Source: Solen grandis (Eukaryota > Mollusca > Bivalvia > Adapedonta > Solenidae). Taken from it: 64,000 bases of DNA. The translations under genes were made by a program, and so were the position numbers. The notes below the pieces were generated by a model, which was not told where the DNA came from, searched no databases, and saw only the letters and a list, made by a program, of their open reading frames with translations. Shown piece after piece: positions 32,101 through 44,305 of this stretch; within the stretch, counting starts at the first letter, position 1; each line of letters starts with the position of its first letter. Where the stretch lies: NCBI GenBank assembly GCA_021229015.1, contig CM037778.1, positions 87,210,477-87,274,476 on the forward strand, written 5' to 3'.

Positions 32101-35100
32101 AGCATTACTAAAAAACTATGTAAGGTATGGACTTGAAACTTAATGAAATATACATAGATGTTGACTAGGAGAAATGCAGTGAGCAAGAACCATAATGCAA
32201 CCTGGTTCCATTCTTTAATTATCCTTTTATTTTATATATTTTATTATATATTTGTCAGGAGCATTACTCAAAAATTATATAAGGCATATTTCTTTAGTCT
32301 TATTGTGTTAAGCATGTGCTGACACGCTCATGCAGGTGCAGAAATCAATATTGCTTCTGTAAGTTTTCACTCCTTTGTTGTTTAGTTCCCAGCCTGCCTT
32401 CTTAGTGTCAGTAACAGTATTAATATTTTTAAATCAGTAATGTTTGGGAATTCAACTGACTAATGCCAGCTTCATCATAAGATTGAGTGAATTTTGGAAG
32501 ATGTATATAGAGCCGGATATTTCTGTCACTGTCTTTTTCAAAATGATCAATCTTTTCTACCCTTGCAATGGTCAAGCAATCCAGAGCTGGACCGGCCCTG
32601 TTTCAGGTTATTGAAGGATGAGGTGGCACGGGATGTACTTTACATAAAAGCAAATCACATCTAACATTCCTGTACAAGATAAACATAAGGCTTATTTGAT
32701 AAAATTACAAATCCTATACCATGAACCATTGTTATTAATAATTTACAACACTGATCAATATTACATCAACACCATTTGGAAGTGCTAATAGCCAGTGTAA
32801 TGAAATACGCATGCATCATGATTAAATGTATATGATTTGTTGGTACATGTTAATTTGTATGTCAACATATCTATATTTTGACATAAGAATGATGATTTGG
32901 TTGGTGTCAAGATCATGAGTCGCACCTGTATGCTAATCAGCTTTGCCAGTCCATTGATTGGACCAGTACTTGACATCTGGACAGTAGTAGCAGATTAGTT
33001 GATTCAGATAATCAATGAATCAAGGGTTCTAACCCTATGAAAGTGTCTGTTATGATCATTGATTACAGTTTCATTTGTTGATAATTTCTACTTACTGAAT
33101 AGTTTATAATTTTAAGTGACCAAAAAAACAACAACATTTTAGTTCAAACTATGTTTGTAAACTGCAAGGCCTTATGAATTGTTATATATATGTTGCTGAA
33201 AAGTAATGGTTATTTGAATGAAAATATTATTACAAAAGTGATAGCAATACAGTATATATATATAGGCAATATACTCACAAAATCAGCGATTATTTATATT
33301 TATACTCCTTAATCCAGTCTTTTCAATCGACTTGGAACTTTGTTTTGATTGATCATTCCAACTATTACCTGACAAGTCATTCAGCATTCCATCCAACCCA
33401 CCTCCACTGTAGGGTTTATACTCAATATAAATTACTTGATATCAACAATGTGTATGATGTGGTGAAATATGTTGAAAGTGAAAGATAATTATCATAATAT
33501 GTAATTAAAAGTTATGTCAGGGACCAGTGGGTATCCATTGAACTTCCAAAACAGTGTTTTTTTATTAAAGAAGAGCAGAATATGACTGACTCGAAAGTTA
33601 AATTACCAAAGTAAAATTAGATATTTTATATAATAAACTGAATTTTTAGGAAATTGGCAATTCAGTTATATATTCACCCAAAATAGTATTTCCCAATATC
33701 TCTTTCCAGGTATGACTTTGGTGTGTGTGTGGCAGGGGAGGGGGATAACATTGTTTATTTTAGAGGACTGACCATTGCAAATTTGGGTTCCTGTTGTATA
33801 TGTATTACTATTCACATTACTGTTCTGTTAAAGATTTGTATGATTATGTAATTTGGGCAATACGAATCTATAGTTATCTTAACAAAGGAATTATTTTCTT
33901 TCAAAATTGCCCCCAAAAAATCCCGTATGAAATTGTTCCTATTTACCCGGTAACTCTGTTTCAGGCCCATGAAGAAGAATATACCCTGCAGATTTCACCA
34001 GAGCATCCAGAGTATGAGATGGAATGGAACACAGAAGTTTACACCAACTTTTTTGTACAGTTCATTTATGCATGGTTTTTCTACATGGCTTGGATAGCAC
34101 GCAGTGTAGGAGACGAGAATGGAAATCTTTCGAAGAGTTTTGTTCAAGCATTAATCCATGTGTCCTTCATGTCTCCGATGTTGATTCGAGCCTCTTCACC
34201 AAGAAGCATGTTGTTTGAATGGAGTCCAATCTTGTCAGTTTTGTTCCCCGCAGCCCACCTTACAAATGAAATATTTATGTCAATGACAAACGCTTTGTTC
34301 CAGTGTAAAAGGACATACAACATATTACGCATGACGATATCAACAATTGGAATACAAGCGTTTCTTGAGGATCAGTGGATGCGATTGAATGTTCCGAGGG
34401 TACTTAGATTATTCTGTGTTACAAGAATTCTTTACCAGTTGTCATTTCACATCAATCTATCGTTCTTTGATCATCCACCAGAGATGAACTCAACCGAAGA
34501 ATTCAAGTCAGAAAATATGACGGTAGTGTTTCAAGGATTGTTAGTCAGAAGTTGTGAGACGTTTGTGTCGTTGCTTGGAACTACTAGTGTAGTATCGTTT
34601 ATTGCTCATTATATTGGACTCATTATGGCAATATGTGTCGGGTCCGACACGGAAGAAGATAGAAATATGGGGACTGTGTCAGCCATTTTGTTTTTTCTTC
34701 TAGCACTGCAGACAGGCCTAACTGGATTAGAGCCAGACAAGCGACTTGTTCGACTGTACCGCAACTTTTCGCTTCTATCAGCGGCAATACTCCACTTTAT
34801 ACATAGCATGGTGAATCCAATTTTGCTCACATTGAGTGCCTCAAGAACGATGTCTGTCAGTAAACATATACGTGTGTTAGCGATGTGTTTGTTCCTTGTT
34901 TCTTATCCTGTTGCTCTCGTATACTACCTGTGGCAGTCAAACCGTGCAAGCCCATGGCTTCTGGCAGTTACAGCTTTCAGTATAGAAGTAATCATCAAAG
35001 TGATTGTCTCTTTAACTGTGTATACACTCTTCATTATTGATGCATATCGAGACACATTCTGGGAGAAACTTGATGATTATGTCTACTACATTCAGTCAAC

Positions 35101-35614
35101 TGGGAACACTATAGAATTTTTGTTTGGAATTTTCATGTTTTTCAATGGTGGATGGATTATGATTTTCGAATCTGGCGGTGCAATTCGAGCATTGATGATG
35201 TGTGTTCATGCATACCTCAATATATTTGTGCAGGCAAAAGAAGGATGGAAAGTGTTTATAAAGAGAAGAACAGCAGTGAATAAAATTAATTCATTACGGG
35301 AAGCGACCCAAGAAGAACTGTCCTTGCTAAACGATGTGTGTGCAATATGTTATCAAGAGCTTCGGACAGCGAGAGTAACATGCTGTAATCATTACTATCA
35401 CAGTGTGTGCTTGAGAAAGTGGTTATATGTACAAGACACATGTCCACTCTGTTTTGAAGTCATCTACAAACCGCAAGAGCAGAATGAGAATGGCTCAAGG
35501 TCCTCTGAAAACATGGATGAAGCGAATCAAAATGTCATACCAAATGGTCAGCAGCTTCAGCCCATGGAGGTGTATCACCATTTGGACAGAGATGAACACG
35601 CCCCCAGGCTGTGA
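29199..35614 (+). CDS. RNF139: RNF139/TRC8 RING E3 ubiquitin ligase
   Basis: Three coding exons, 29199-29367, 30772-30896 and 33965-35614 (TGA), phases 1 and 0, give 647 residues; human RNF139 is 664. The start is the ATG at 29199, giving 'MSWATKLEVFICVILRVPP', which matches the N-terminal helix of the family. The open frame of exon 3 can be read back to 33794, but those 57 codons are intron: 'CTGTTTCAG' at 33956-33964 is the acceptor and only then does homology begin ('AHEEEYTL'). Exon 3 holds most membrane segments, a 'KLDDYVYYIQSTGNTIEFL' block and the RING-H2 domain at about 557-594 (CAIC, CNH, H, C, CPLC; all eight ligands present). The protein is a polytopic ER membrane ligase; in vertebrates TRC8 works in ER-associated degradation and sterol-linked turnover. 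RNF145 is the nearest alternative, but the 'NHYYHSVCLRKWLYVQDTCP' stretch and the helix preceding it fit RNF139 better. Confidence 0.93.
29953..30621. mobile_element. Mutator-like long-TIR foldback element
   Basis: Arms 29953-30188 and 30408-30621 are inverted copies, roughly 95% identical by eye, starting GGCAGCACGAAATACCCAAA. The left arm is about 22 bp longer through extra ATAnCCCAA units. AGATAAACC lies directly left and again one base right of the element, a 9-bp target duplication. Long TIRs with 9-bp duplications fit Mutator-like elements. The loop has no coding frame and contains a diverged copy of the arm (30189-30320). It is in intron 1 of RNF139. Confidence 0.75.
31660..32290 (+). 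repeat. tandem-core repeat split by a SINE
   Basis: 31660-31745 ('GGAAGTAGTTATCAAGAACC', 'GTAACTCTACC') and 32075-32290 ('AGGAGAAATGCAGTGAGCAA', 'GAACCATAATGCAACCTGG') are the same core as at 14330-15010, interrupted by the family B SINE at 31746-32074. Confidence 0.6.
31746..32074 (+). mobile_element. full-length tRNA-derived SINE, family B
   Basis: Head 'GTGCTCAAGTGGTAAGAGCG' (A box) and 'GGGGGTAGATCCCCGGCC' (B-box region), body 'ACATACCAAAGTCATAAAAA' and 'GACTGGTTAGCCCTGTGTTA', tail 'GATATTAAACCCAACAAACA'. It matches 24243-24552 but is more diverged. Located in RNF139 intron 2. Confidence 0.85.
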
Positions 35615-36860
35615 TATTAACACTACACATGTAGTGTTATCCAGGGGTTGTGGCATTGTGATAGAAACATTACACGCTGGCTGTTGTCATTATGATTTCT
35701 CTCCTGTCTTCTGCAGTACTACTATTAGGTGGTTATACTGAATAGCTTGAAATATGGATATTACTGGAATATGTGCCAATATTTCAATCTGAACTCCGTC
35801 TCAAGATGGTCAAATTATTAAGTGTAATTTGTGAATTCCTAAAGTCAACATTTTTTTTCTCATATAATTGGTTAGATAAGGCTCATTTCAAATTCAGAAC
35901 ACAAACAAATGAATAAATAATCTTTTCAATCCCTGGACTCCTTTGTATAACCATTACTGACTATGAACTATTAAATATATATAAAATATGATTATGAAAA
36001 TAACTGTAAAATATCAGTTGTTTATGCAATGACCCAAAGTGAAAGACTTAAATGTGATAATTTTATACTAGAAGTGCAAATGAAGTTTAGTATTGTAATC
36101 ACAAATTGGAAAAATAAAATGAAATTTCATTGCATCAATTTTATAATTTTGATATTTTACCCTAACATTTTTTCCATTATTTTATTATCAGAAGTGGGAA
36201 ATTTATATATATTACAATGCTTTTTCTGTTTGAACAAGAGCAACTTCATATTTCATATTCAACTACCAGTACCTTTCTGCTCATAGTGCAGAATGGATTA
36301 TTTTTGGTGCACTTGTAATAGTTGATAGTGCATTACTGAAGTGATACCTGTTAAATGTGTTACATATTTTTGTTACTTCTAAAGATTATTCATTGCTATT
36401 TTCAAGTTGTTGATGTAGATAGTGAATATTATTTATTTACTTTGCTCCAAATGTAAATAGATGTATACAGAAGGTGAAAATCATTATTTCATATTTTGAC
36501 TATTGTTATCGTATGATAATGGATACACAGACTTGTGAACTATTATTATTCAGAGAATTTTGTCAGTCGTTTATAGATAGTGATGTCATGTTTGCTTGTC
36601 TAACCAAAGTGCTTCTTTTCGCCATTTATCTCATGTGAGAGAGCTATGTGAGAGAGCTAAAATATGATTGATCAGTTTTGATTGCCTTCCTTTTCATTAT
36701 TGGCCAGTTTGGTTTTCCCAAACTTCTGCAAGTTAATCTACCAGTGTATTTGATATTTAAGAGTGATCTTTGTAATAAGTGTAAAAACTAGATAGGCACC
36801 TAGGATGTATAAAGCTATTAAACCAGCTTTATCAATAAAAAAATATATGAATATTCTGTT
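35615..36860 (+). other. probable 3' UTR of RNF139
   Basis: AT-rich sequence after the TGA. AATAAA at 36834-36839 is a credible poly(A) signal; several weaker ones occur earlier (for example AATAAATAAT near 35911). A short ORF frame at 36029-36286 has no features. Confidence 0.45.
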
Positions 36861-37340
36861 GCAATGATAAAGCTAACTGGTAACAATTTAAGATTTAACA
36901 GTTAAAAATCACCTTTTTCTGTTTATATTGACACTGTTCTTATTAAATGTTTAATTGTAACTGTGTAACATTCTTTCACTACTCAATGTCTAGATGTGGA
37001 AAAATATTTAGAAAGAACTGAAATAATTCATTTCTGCTAGTGTAGGTGCCAATACTACCACATTTAGTTACTTCACACCTGAAGATGGAGATAAAATGTT
37101 TTGGTGAGGTGTTATATAACAGTGTCTGTATGTCACTTACACTTTGTTGGTTGCCAATATCTAGCTGATTTACCCATATTTATTCAGGTCAACGTTCTGG
37201 TCTGTGGCCAAGCCTAGGGGAGGTTGGATGTTAGTTCAACGTCTGATGCTTTTATCATGCACTGAAGTTTTGGTTTCTTGCTCAAACCTGCCCGCTATTT
37301 CTTAAGTATTATTTTGCACTGTCATTGTAATCATATCATT

Positions 37341-37600
37341 AGGGGGCCTCCGTGGCCGAGAGGGTAAAGTCGTTGACTTTAACACTCACTCAGCCCCTCA
37401 CCGCATGGGTTCAAATCCCGGCAGGGTCATTCGGATTTTCATGTGAGGAAGCCTTCTAGCTGGCTTATGGTAGGTTGATGGTTCTACCAGGATGCATCCA
37501 TGCATTCGGGATCTTCCTCCACCTGTAACTAGCTGGACGTCGCTATATGACTGAAATACTGTCGAAGCGATGGAAACCTCAAATAGTCAAGTCAAGTCAA
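37341..37600 (+). mobile_element. full-length tRNA-derived SINE, family A
   Basis: Head 'CCTCCGTGGCCGAGAGGGTA' (A box) and 'GGGTTCAAATCCCGGC' (B box), then 'TCATGTGAGGAAGCCTTCTA', 'GCTGG' and the tail 'CTAGCTGGACGTCGCTATAT' ending (GTCAA)n. ATATCATT flanks both sides (37333-37340, 37603-37610), a target duplication showing retroposition. It resembles tRNA-headed SINEs common in molluscs. Confidence 0.88.
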
Positions 37601-38171
37601 TTATATCATTGCTTAACAATGCAATATTTAGGCTATTAAGTCACATCCCGTTCTACTAAATATTTCAGTATTTCTTATATTGTTGAGTGAAGGCAACGTA
37701 GTGGGCTTATTTTGTCTCCTTAAGCTATAGTTCTAGTTTGTTTATAAGTTTGTGTGTGTGGTCTCTTTGAAGATATATGAACTGGGTTCTAACATGCCAA
37801 CTTTGTTGAGTTCAGTTTTTTCTTATCTCAAAATTATGAAGATTTTAAATATCTTCATCTACCTGTAGTATAAACGGATATAAAGTGTGAAATGATTCTG
37901 ACAAAATAATCATTATCTCTGCACAAAGTTTTTTTTAGAGGTAAATAGGAACCTGTCTCTCTGTCTTTCTTTTCTCTTGGAATGGCAACTTCTAAATGGT
38001 TTGGTGGATTTGTATGATTTCTTTACACATAGGCAGTACATATAAATTATAAAGATGTGCATAAAGTGAGATTATCTCCATCCCCAAGGGGGTATCCTGT
38101 TGACAGGTACAGAACTAGGTATTCATCAGTCACTTCAGGGATTAACATCTTTATTTTGTTCTTTTTTAAAG

Positions 38172-38303
38172 TTAGGTCAGTGGTTCTACCCGGATGCATT
38201 TGTGCATTCAGGGTCTTCCTCCACCTGTAATTAGCTGGACGTTGCTATATGACTGAAATACTGTCGAAGCAATGGTAAACTCAAATAGTCAAGTCTTTTT
38301 AAC
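38172..38303 (+). repeat. SINE family A, 3' fragment
   Basis: 'GGTTCTACCCGGATGCATTT', 'CTTCCTCCACCTGTAATTAG' and 'ACGTTGCTATATGACTGAAA' match the tail of 37341-37600; the head is missing. Confidence 0.8.
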
Positions 38304-38304
38304 T

Positions 38305-39615
38305 CAACTATTCTAAGAATATGAGAGCTATTGTAGTCGCCCTGGTGTCAGCGTTGGCGTTGCAGCTTTTGGTTAAAGTTTTGCGTGCAAGTTACTATCA
38401 ACCTTATATCTCAATAACCATTTATGGTATTGACTTCAAAGTTTATAAATATGTTCAGGGGCATCAGACAACCAAGGTAGACAACTCTTGACTGAATTTA
38501 ATATGAATTATGGCCCCTTTTTAACTTAGAAAATTTGGTTAAAGTTTTACATGCAATAGAAAATTTGGTTAAAGTTTTGCGTGCAAGCTACTATCTAGTT
38601 TGTATCTCAATAACCATTCATGGTATTGACTTTAAAGTTTATGAATATGTTTAGGGACATCAGACAACCAAGGTAAATAACTAAATATATTACAAATTAT
38701 GGCCCCTTTTTAACTTAAAAATTTTGGTTAAAGTTTTGCATGCAAGGTACTTTCATGCTAATATCTCAGTATCCAGGCATTGGATGATTTGAAACATCTT
38801 TAATATGTTTAGGGGTATCATACTTTCATGGTAGATAACTCTTTATGAAATATGTTACAATCTATTGTCCTTTTTAATTTAGAGATTTTGGGTAAAGTTT
38901 TGCATGCAAGTTACTTTCATGCTTATATCTCAGTATCCAGGCATAGGATTGATTTGAAATATCTTAAATATGTATAGGAGTGTCATACTATCAAGGTAGA
39001 TAACTTTTGATGGAATATATTACAAGTTATGGCCCATTTTTTAACTTAGAAATTTTGGTTAAAGTTTTGCATGCAAGGTACTTTCATGCTTTTATCCAGG
39101 CATGGAATTGATTTGAAACATCTTTGATATGTTTAGGGGTATCATACTATAAAGGAAGATAACACTTGATGGAATATATTAAAAATTATGACCCCCCTTT
39201 TAACTTAGAATTTTGGTTAAATTTTTGCATTCATTTCAAGCTATTATCCAGCTTATCTCTCAGAAATTGCTTGTGGAATTGACTAGAAAGTTGAGGAGTG
39301 TCTTCAGAAAACCAAGGAGGATAACTTTTGGACTGAATTTTATGCAAATTATGGCCCTTTTCTTACTTGGATTTTTGGTTAAAGTTTTGCATGCACAGTG
39401 TTATTGTGCTTATGTCTCAGTAACTAGGCATGGGATTGATTTTAGACATCATTAAAATATTAAGGGGTATCAGACTATCAAAGTATATCATTTTTGACTA
39501 TTATTATGTACAGGGTATGTGAAGGGCAAGAATTGAAATAGATTTAATTTGATTTACCAACAAGCATTTTGAATAGTCGAGCGTGCTGTCCTCTGACAGC
39601 GCTTTTTTAAAGTAA
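38305..39615 (+). mobile_element. hairpin-ended element with ~165-bp tandem core
   Basis: Starts 'TTTTTAACTCAACTATTC' with 'GAGAGCTATTGTAGTCGCCC' and 'GTCAGCGTTGGCGTTGC'. About seven core units follow, each with 'TTTTGGTTAAAGTTTTGC' (near 38368, 38562, 38724, 38888, 39055, 39214, 39374), 'ATCTCAGTA' and 'AATTATGGCCCCTTTTTAAC'. It ends 'GAATAGTCGAGCGTGCTGTC' with a GCTGTC-TCT-GACAGC hairpin. GAATAGT at the end is the inverse of ACTATTC at the start. Confidence 0.75.
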
Positions 39616-39639
39616 GTTTTCTACATATCTTTTTTTTTT

Positions 39640-39945
39640 TTTAGCTTACCTGAGCATATGTGCTTAGGATGAGCTATTAGGACCGATGAATGTCTGTTGC
39701 CCACAATTAGTTTGTTTGCACGCTAGCATCTTCATATCTTAAGCAGTCATTTTTAAAATTTCTGATAATGTTAATAGCCATAATCTCTCAGTCAAGTTTG
39801 ACTTCAAATTTTGACCACAGGTACTGTTTGGTTTGTGAAATTGAAATGATCTCATGGATTATGTATTCAGTACAACTAATTAAGGAACTTGTACAAGCTT
39901 GTACAGGTTAGCGTCTTTAGGGCCATCTTGTTCCTCTTGTTTCCT
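39640..39945 (+). mobile_element. short hairpin-ended element
   Basis: Starts with a T-run and 'AGCTTACCTGAGCATATGTG' / 'GATGAGCT' hairpin, ends 'AGGGCCATCTTGTTCCTCTT' 'GTTT'. These are the ends of the 12640 and 27022 elements with almost no tandem core. A frame at 39899-40111 crosses the end and is not a gene. Confidence 0.6.
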
Positions 39946-41069
39946 TTGGGGCAAATTGCACTACAAAGTAACAGAACTTTTATGCACCCTTTGCACATTA
40001 TATTGCCACCTGATATATCTTAATGAAATAATGGCCATGCATGATGGACTTCAGTGTCGGATACCCATGAGACTGCCTACTGTATTTTACTGTATCTTCA
40101 CAGCCTTATGAAGAGTAACAATGAATTGCTCATGCATTCCACACATTTGTTGGACTCAATAACGATAAAAAAGCTCTGGGTTTTGTTTGTCCAATCTGTT
40201 CTGTACTGCTAGTGTAAGGAAGGATGAGAATGTTTTTCAGAATGTTAAGTTTACATATCTTTTCCTCCCAATTCAAGCTCATAATGTGTGGGAGAAAGAA
40301 TGCATGATACAGTAAAATTGTGTTATCGGTAATTAGAGGAGAGGTTGTACAATCCTCCCAGACTTGGCACTATCTCTACAACATTACACTACGCTTTTTC
40401 TCATATAGCTTCATTTTTATGCATTGTGAAACATGAAACCTAGATCAGACAGATGGTGATATCTGATCAGGGTCTCCTCTATTTGCTTATACAATACAAT
40501 ATTGTAGATTAGATTCTACTCAGAATTCATGTGTTACGGAAGTATTTAAAATTCAATTAATATTGATTGGTTTCCCAAGCTACCTGCCTTTTTGCAGCAC
40601 TTGTTTTTTCAGATTCTCAGTTGTTTTTTTGTTGTTTTTTTTTTCACTCATAAAAATCATTGTTTTGTTGGTTCTATTCAGTACCAGTAATTTTCAGATA
40701 GACTCTACACTAACAAGACTGCTCATGACTGGCTTCTTTGAAAATAAAGTTAACAAAATCACTTGATTCGTTTATGTTTTTGATATCATTCATTGTTCAG
40801 TGTTCTAAGCATAAATTCTTAGCAAATGAAGGAATCTACATATGTGTTTTGAAATATAGATTGTCATATACAGTATCACACAGGAAATATGCCAACCTTC
40901 ACCGAGGTGCAACTTGTAACGCTAGATCAGACTGGAAGCAGTTTTCAGTCTTTACAGGATTAGAACTTTATTTCTAATACACAATGGAGCCATTATTCAT
41001 ACATCAGTCTGATCAGCCTGTGTTGCATTAGATTGGGATTTTCCTTGGCTCCACTATTTACTGTCTTAA

Positions 41070-41303
41070 CCCTTTCCCTCATAGAGGAAACCATGAAAAG
41101 ACCTATGCGAACAGCATAAAACGAGATCAGCCTGCGAGTAACTCGCAGGCTGATCAGGTTTTATGCTGTTCGCTGCTCCTCAGTGGTCTGGTAATAAGGA
41201 TTTTACAATTAAATTTGGTAAGGTTTGAGTTTGGCTTTCTGCAGATCAGGCTTTATGTGGTACCTATTGAATGCATCAAAATGAGTCTATATGAGGGAAA
41301 GGG
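41070..41303 (+). mobile_element. piggyBac-like MITE, full copy
   Basis: 234 bp, CCCTTTCCCTCAT / ATGAGGGAAAGGG; left flank TTAA (41066-41069), right flank TTAT (one change). Central palindrome intact. Confidence 0.88.
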
Positions 41304-41446
41304 TTATAGAACTATTACTAGGATGATCTTGCAGAAAATGATGAATAAATTCGTAGTGTGAAAAAAAGAAATTGAGAATTTTAGTTGAGGAAAGTCTCAG
41401 TTTGAGATAATTTGTGAAATGCAAGCCAGTTTTTGTGTCACCTGCT

Positions 41447-41562
41447 GTAAGCAGAGGTGACACATAGGGATAACTTTGCCGTCTTCTGTCTATCCGTATG
41501 TCTGTCTGTCCGTCAAACTTTTTCCATCATGCTTCAGCAGGTGACACATGTGTTCCAGAGAC
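41447..41562. mobile_element. small TIR element
   Basis: GTGTCACCTGCTG on the left and its reverse CAGCAGGTGACAC on the right, with an internal 'GCAGAGGTGACAC' making a left hairpin, then 'TCTGTCTATCCGTATGTCTG' sequence. About 115 bp. Confidence 0.6.
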
Positions 41563-41918
41563 ACTCCTGTTATATTACATGTACACTGATTGCATCAGTC
41601 ATTACCATATGTTGAAATAACTATACCTCTTCTGAGACTGCATGTTATTGAATGTTTACCAATGTTTGTGTTAGTGCTGGTATGTGTATCATGAATAAGT
41701 TTTCATCAATCAAGAAGCTACATGTGTATCATAAGAGTTGTTGTTATTGGTTATCTTATGAATAAAAATCTTGAAGATTTTGAATTGTTTTGATATTGAC
41801 CTTTTCATCTTGATAAAAAAAAAAGGAGAGAAGAAAGATGCATTAGAGATAAACTGGTTTTGTGAAATTCATATCCAATGGGATAAATTATTTTCCACCA
41901 TATCATTATCAGACTTAA

Positions 41919-42152
41919 CCCTTTCCCTCATATAGACTCATTTTGACACACTCAATAGGTACCACATAAAGCCTGATCTGCAGAAAGCCAAACTCAAACC
42001 TTACCAAATTTAAATGTAAAATCCTCATTACCAGACCACTGAGGAGCAGCGAACAGCATAAAACCTGATCAGCCTGCGAGTTACTCACAGGCTGATCTGG
42101 TTTTATGCTGTTCGCATAGGTCTTTTTATGGTGTCCTCTATGAGGGAAAGGG
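41919..42152 (-). mobile_element. piggyBac-like MITE, full copy, inverted
   Basis: 234 bp, same ends, perfect TTAA on both sides (41915-41918, 42153-42156). It faces the copy at 41070 across 615 bp, so a transcript through both could fold on itself. Confidence 0.9.
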
Positions 42153-42892
42153 TTAAGGAGTTTTCTTAATCTTTATATGTGTTATAGGCTTGTTTAACCT
42201 CATTTTACAGGGATGGTAATGTTACAAATGTATAAACTTGGTGAGTTTGCATTTGATTTCCTGACCATAGCATGAAAGATGCTGTATAGGCCCTTCTCTC
42301 TATCAGTGTTTATTTTTATGTATTTGCATTTTTTTTTATTTCTGCCAATAGTAAGTAATGGAATTCATCTAAATGTCAAATGTTTAAGGACAGCTTAGAA
42401 TTAAAAAACAAAACAAAAAAAAACCCCAACAACTTGTGAAATCAATGCCCTATACACCAGTTGACAGAAAGTATTGATTATCTGGTAATTTGGAATTAAC
42501 TATGCAAATTAAATGACTTGAAATTATTACAACTACCAGTAGATCTAAAACTGAAGAATACAGCTATGTAGGTGGATTTTGTTGACATTTGTCTTCATCT
42601 CAAAGATTGTCATGAAAATAATGAAATTATGGTGGAAAACTTGACAAGAGGTTAACTTGAACTATGAAGCAATTTATCATTACATCAAACACAGCCATTA
42701 CTGTGGAAGATGGTCCATCAGCTGTCAAGCTGCCATGATCACCTGACATACAGGCACTCGTGTGACAGACACACTTGTCATTACTGTGAAATAATATGTG
42801 ATGTTTAATCATTTTCTTCAGTCTTCTTCTTAACCTCTTTTTTTAAAATAAAAAGAATAAAAAAATAAACATTAAAAAATAGGCTAGATGGT

Positions 42893-43485
42893 GGACTATT
42901 AAAAAATATGAGAGCAATCACCCATGCTTCAGTGTTGGTGTTTCAGCTAAGTTTAAGTTTTGCGTGCAATTCACTATCAAGCTCATATCTCAATTAAAAT
43001 TCATGGTAATGACTTTAAAGATTATGAATATGTTTCAGGGCATTTTGACAACCAAGGCTGACTGAATTAGATACAAATTATGGCCCCTTTATTACTTCGA
43101 AATTTTGGTTTAAGTTTTGTGTTGAGGGGCATCAGAAAACCAGGGTAGATAACTCTTGGCCAAATTAGGTGCTTTTCTAAACTGAAAATTTTGCATGCAG
43201 CGCTATTAAACTTACCGGTATATCTTATTAACTAGGCATGGTATTGATTTAAGAGTTAATAAAACATATTCATGGGTACAAGACTATCAAGCTATTTTTT
43301 AAAATTTTTTTTACAAATTATGGCCGAATTAAAATTAGAAATTTTGGTTAAAGTTTTAAATGCAGGTAACTATCATACATATATTTCAGTAACCAGGCAT
43401 AAGATTGAATTGAAACTTCATTCACATTTTCATTTGCATCAAGTTATTGGAACAGTACTATGCATCAGGGGAGGTCATTAACAAC
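42893..43485 (+). repeat. second copy of the 165-bp tandem-core repeat
   Basis: Opens 'GACTATTAAAAAATATGAGA' 'GCAATCACCC', then 3-4 diverged core units with 'TTTTGGTT-AAGTTTT' and 'CAAATTATGGCC'. Same family as 38305-39615; right end not recognisable. Confidence 0.6.
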
Positions 43486-44104
43486 TCTTGCCCCCAATGG
43501 AGTTTAAAATAAAGTACCATTAAGGGATACCTTTTGGAATTGGATTTTTATTTGCTTACGTTAAATACATGTACACAAAAACAGGAGGTGATCAGAGATG
43601 TCATTCCTCTGCAAAGATTTTGGTATGCTGACAAGAAAATACAGTGTATCACTTAATGTGATAAATACATCCCATATTATCACACCACCCCCATATAGCA
43701 ATTAAATATCTGTTTCTAAATTTAGTGAGAGTGGAGATGAGTTCCAAAATTAACTAGAGAACCATGACCAAAACAAGATGCAAAATGAGGCATGTGACAA
43801 AAGGAATGCTACACATCATGCGTAAAACCAGTAAAGACTCTACTGCACACAAGCAGAGGTAAAACTGGTCAACATTCTGCAGGATATGGTAGTTATACAA
43901 AAGCAACTCATATTCTGTGAAACACAATATATTTTTTCTTCGACAAAAATGTCATATCTGTAAATAATGCAGGCATTAAAGCACATAAAAATTTAGTGAG
44001 GTAACTAATATATAACAAGACTATTGCATAACCTAACGCCTTTCCTTTATTTAATTATTATTTTTTTTTTACAAAGTGCCATGATATATATATTGCAATT
44101 TGGC

Positions 44105-44305
44105 TCTAAGTCACCTGTCTGAACAGCAGTGGACACATAGGTAGATATCACCCATCTGTAGAGCACTGGACATATTGGTCAAAATCAACTGTCTGTTGAG
44201 CACTGGACATATGCGTAAAGGTCACCTGTCTGTAGAGCACTGGATCTATAGGTCAAGGTCACCTGTCTATAGAGCACTTGACATACGGGTCAAAATCAAC
44301 TTTTA
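44105..44305. repeat. ~42-bp minisatellite
   Basis: About five units of 'GTCACCTGTCTGTAGAGCAC' 'TGGACATATNGGTCAAA', the first two more diverged. 44306-45737 to the right holds no supported gene. Confidence 0.8.
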
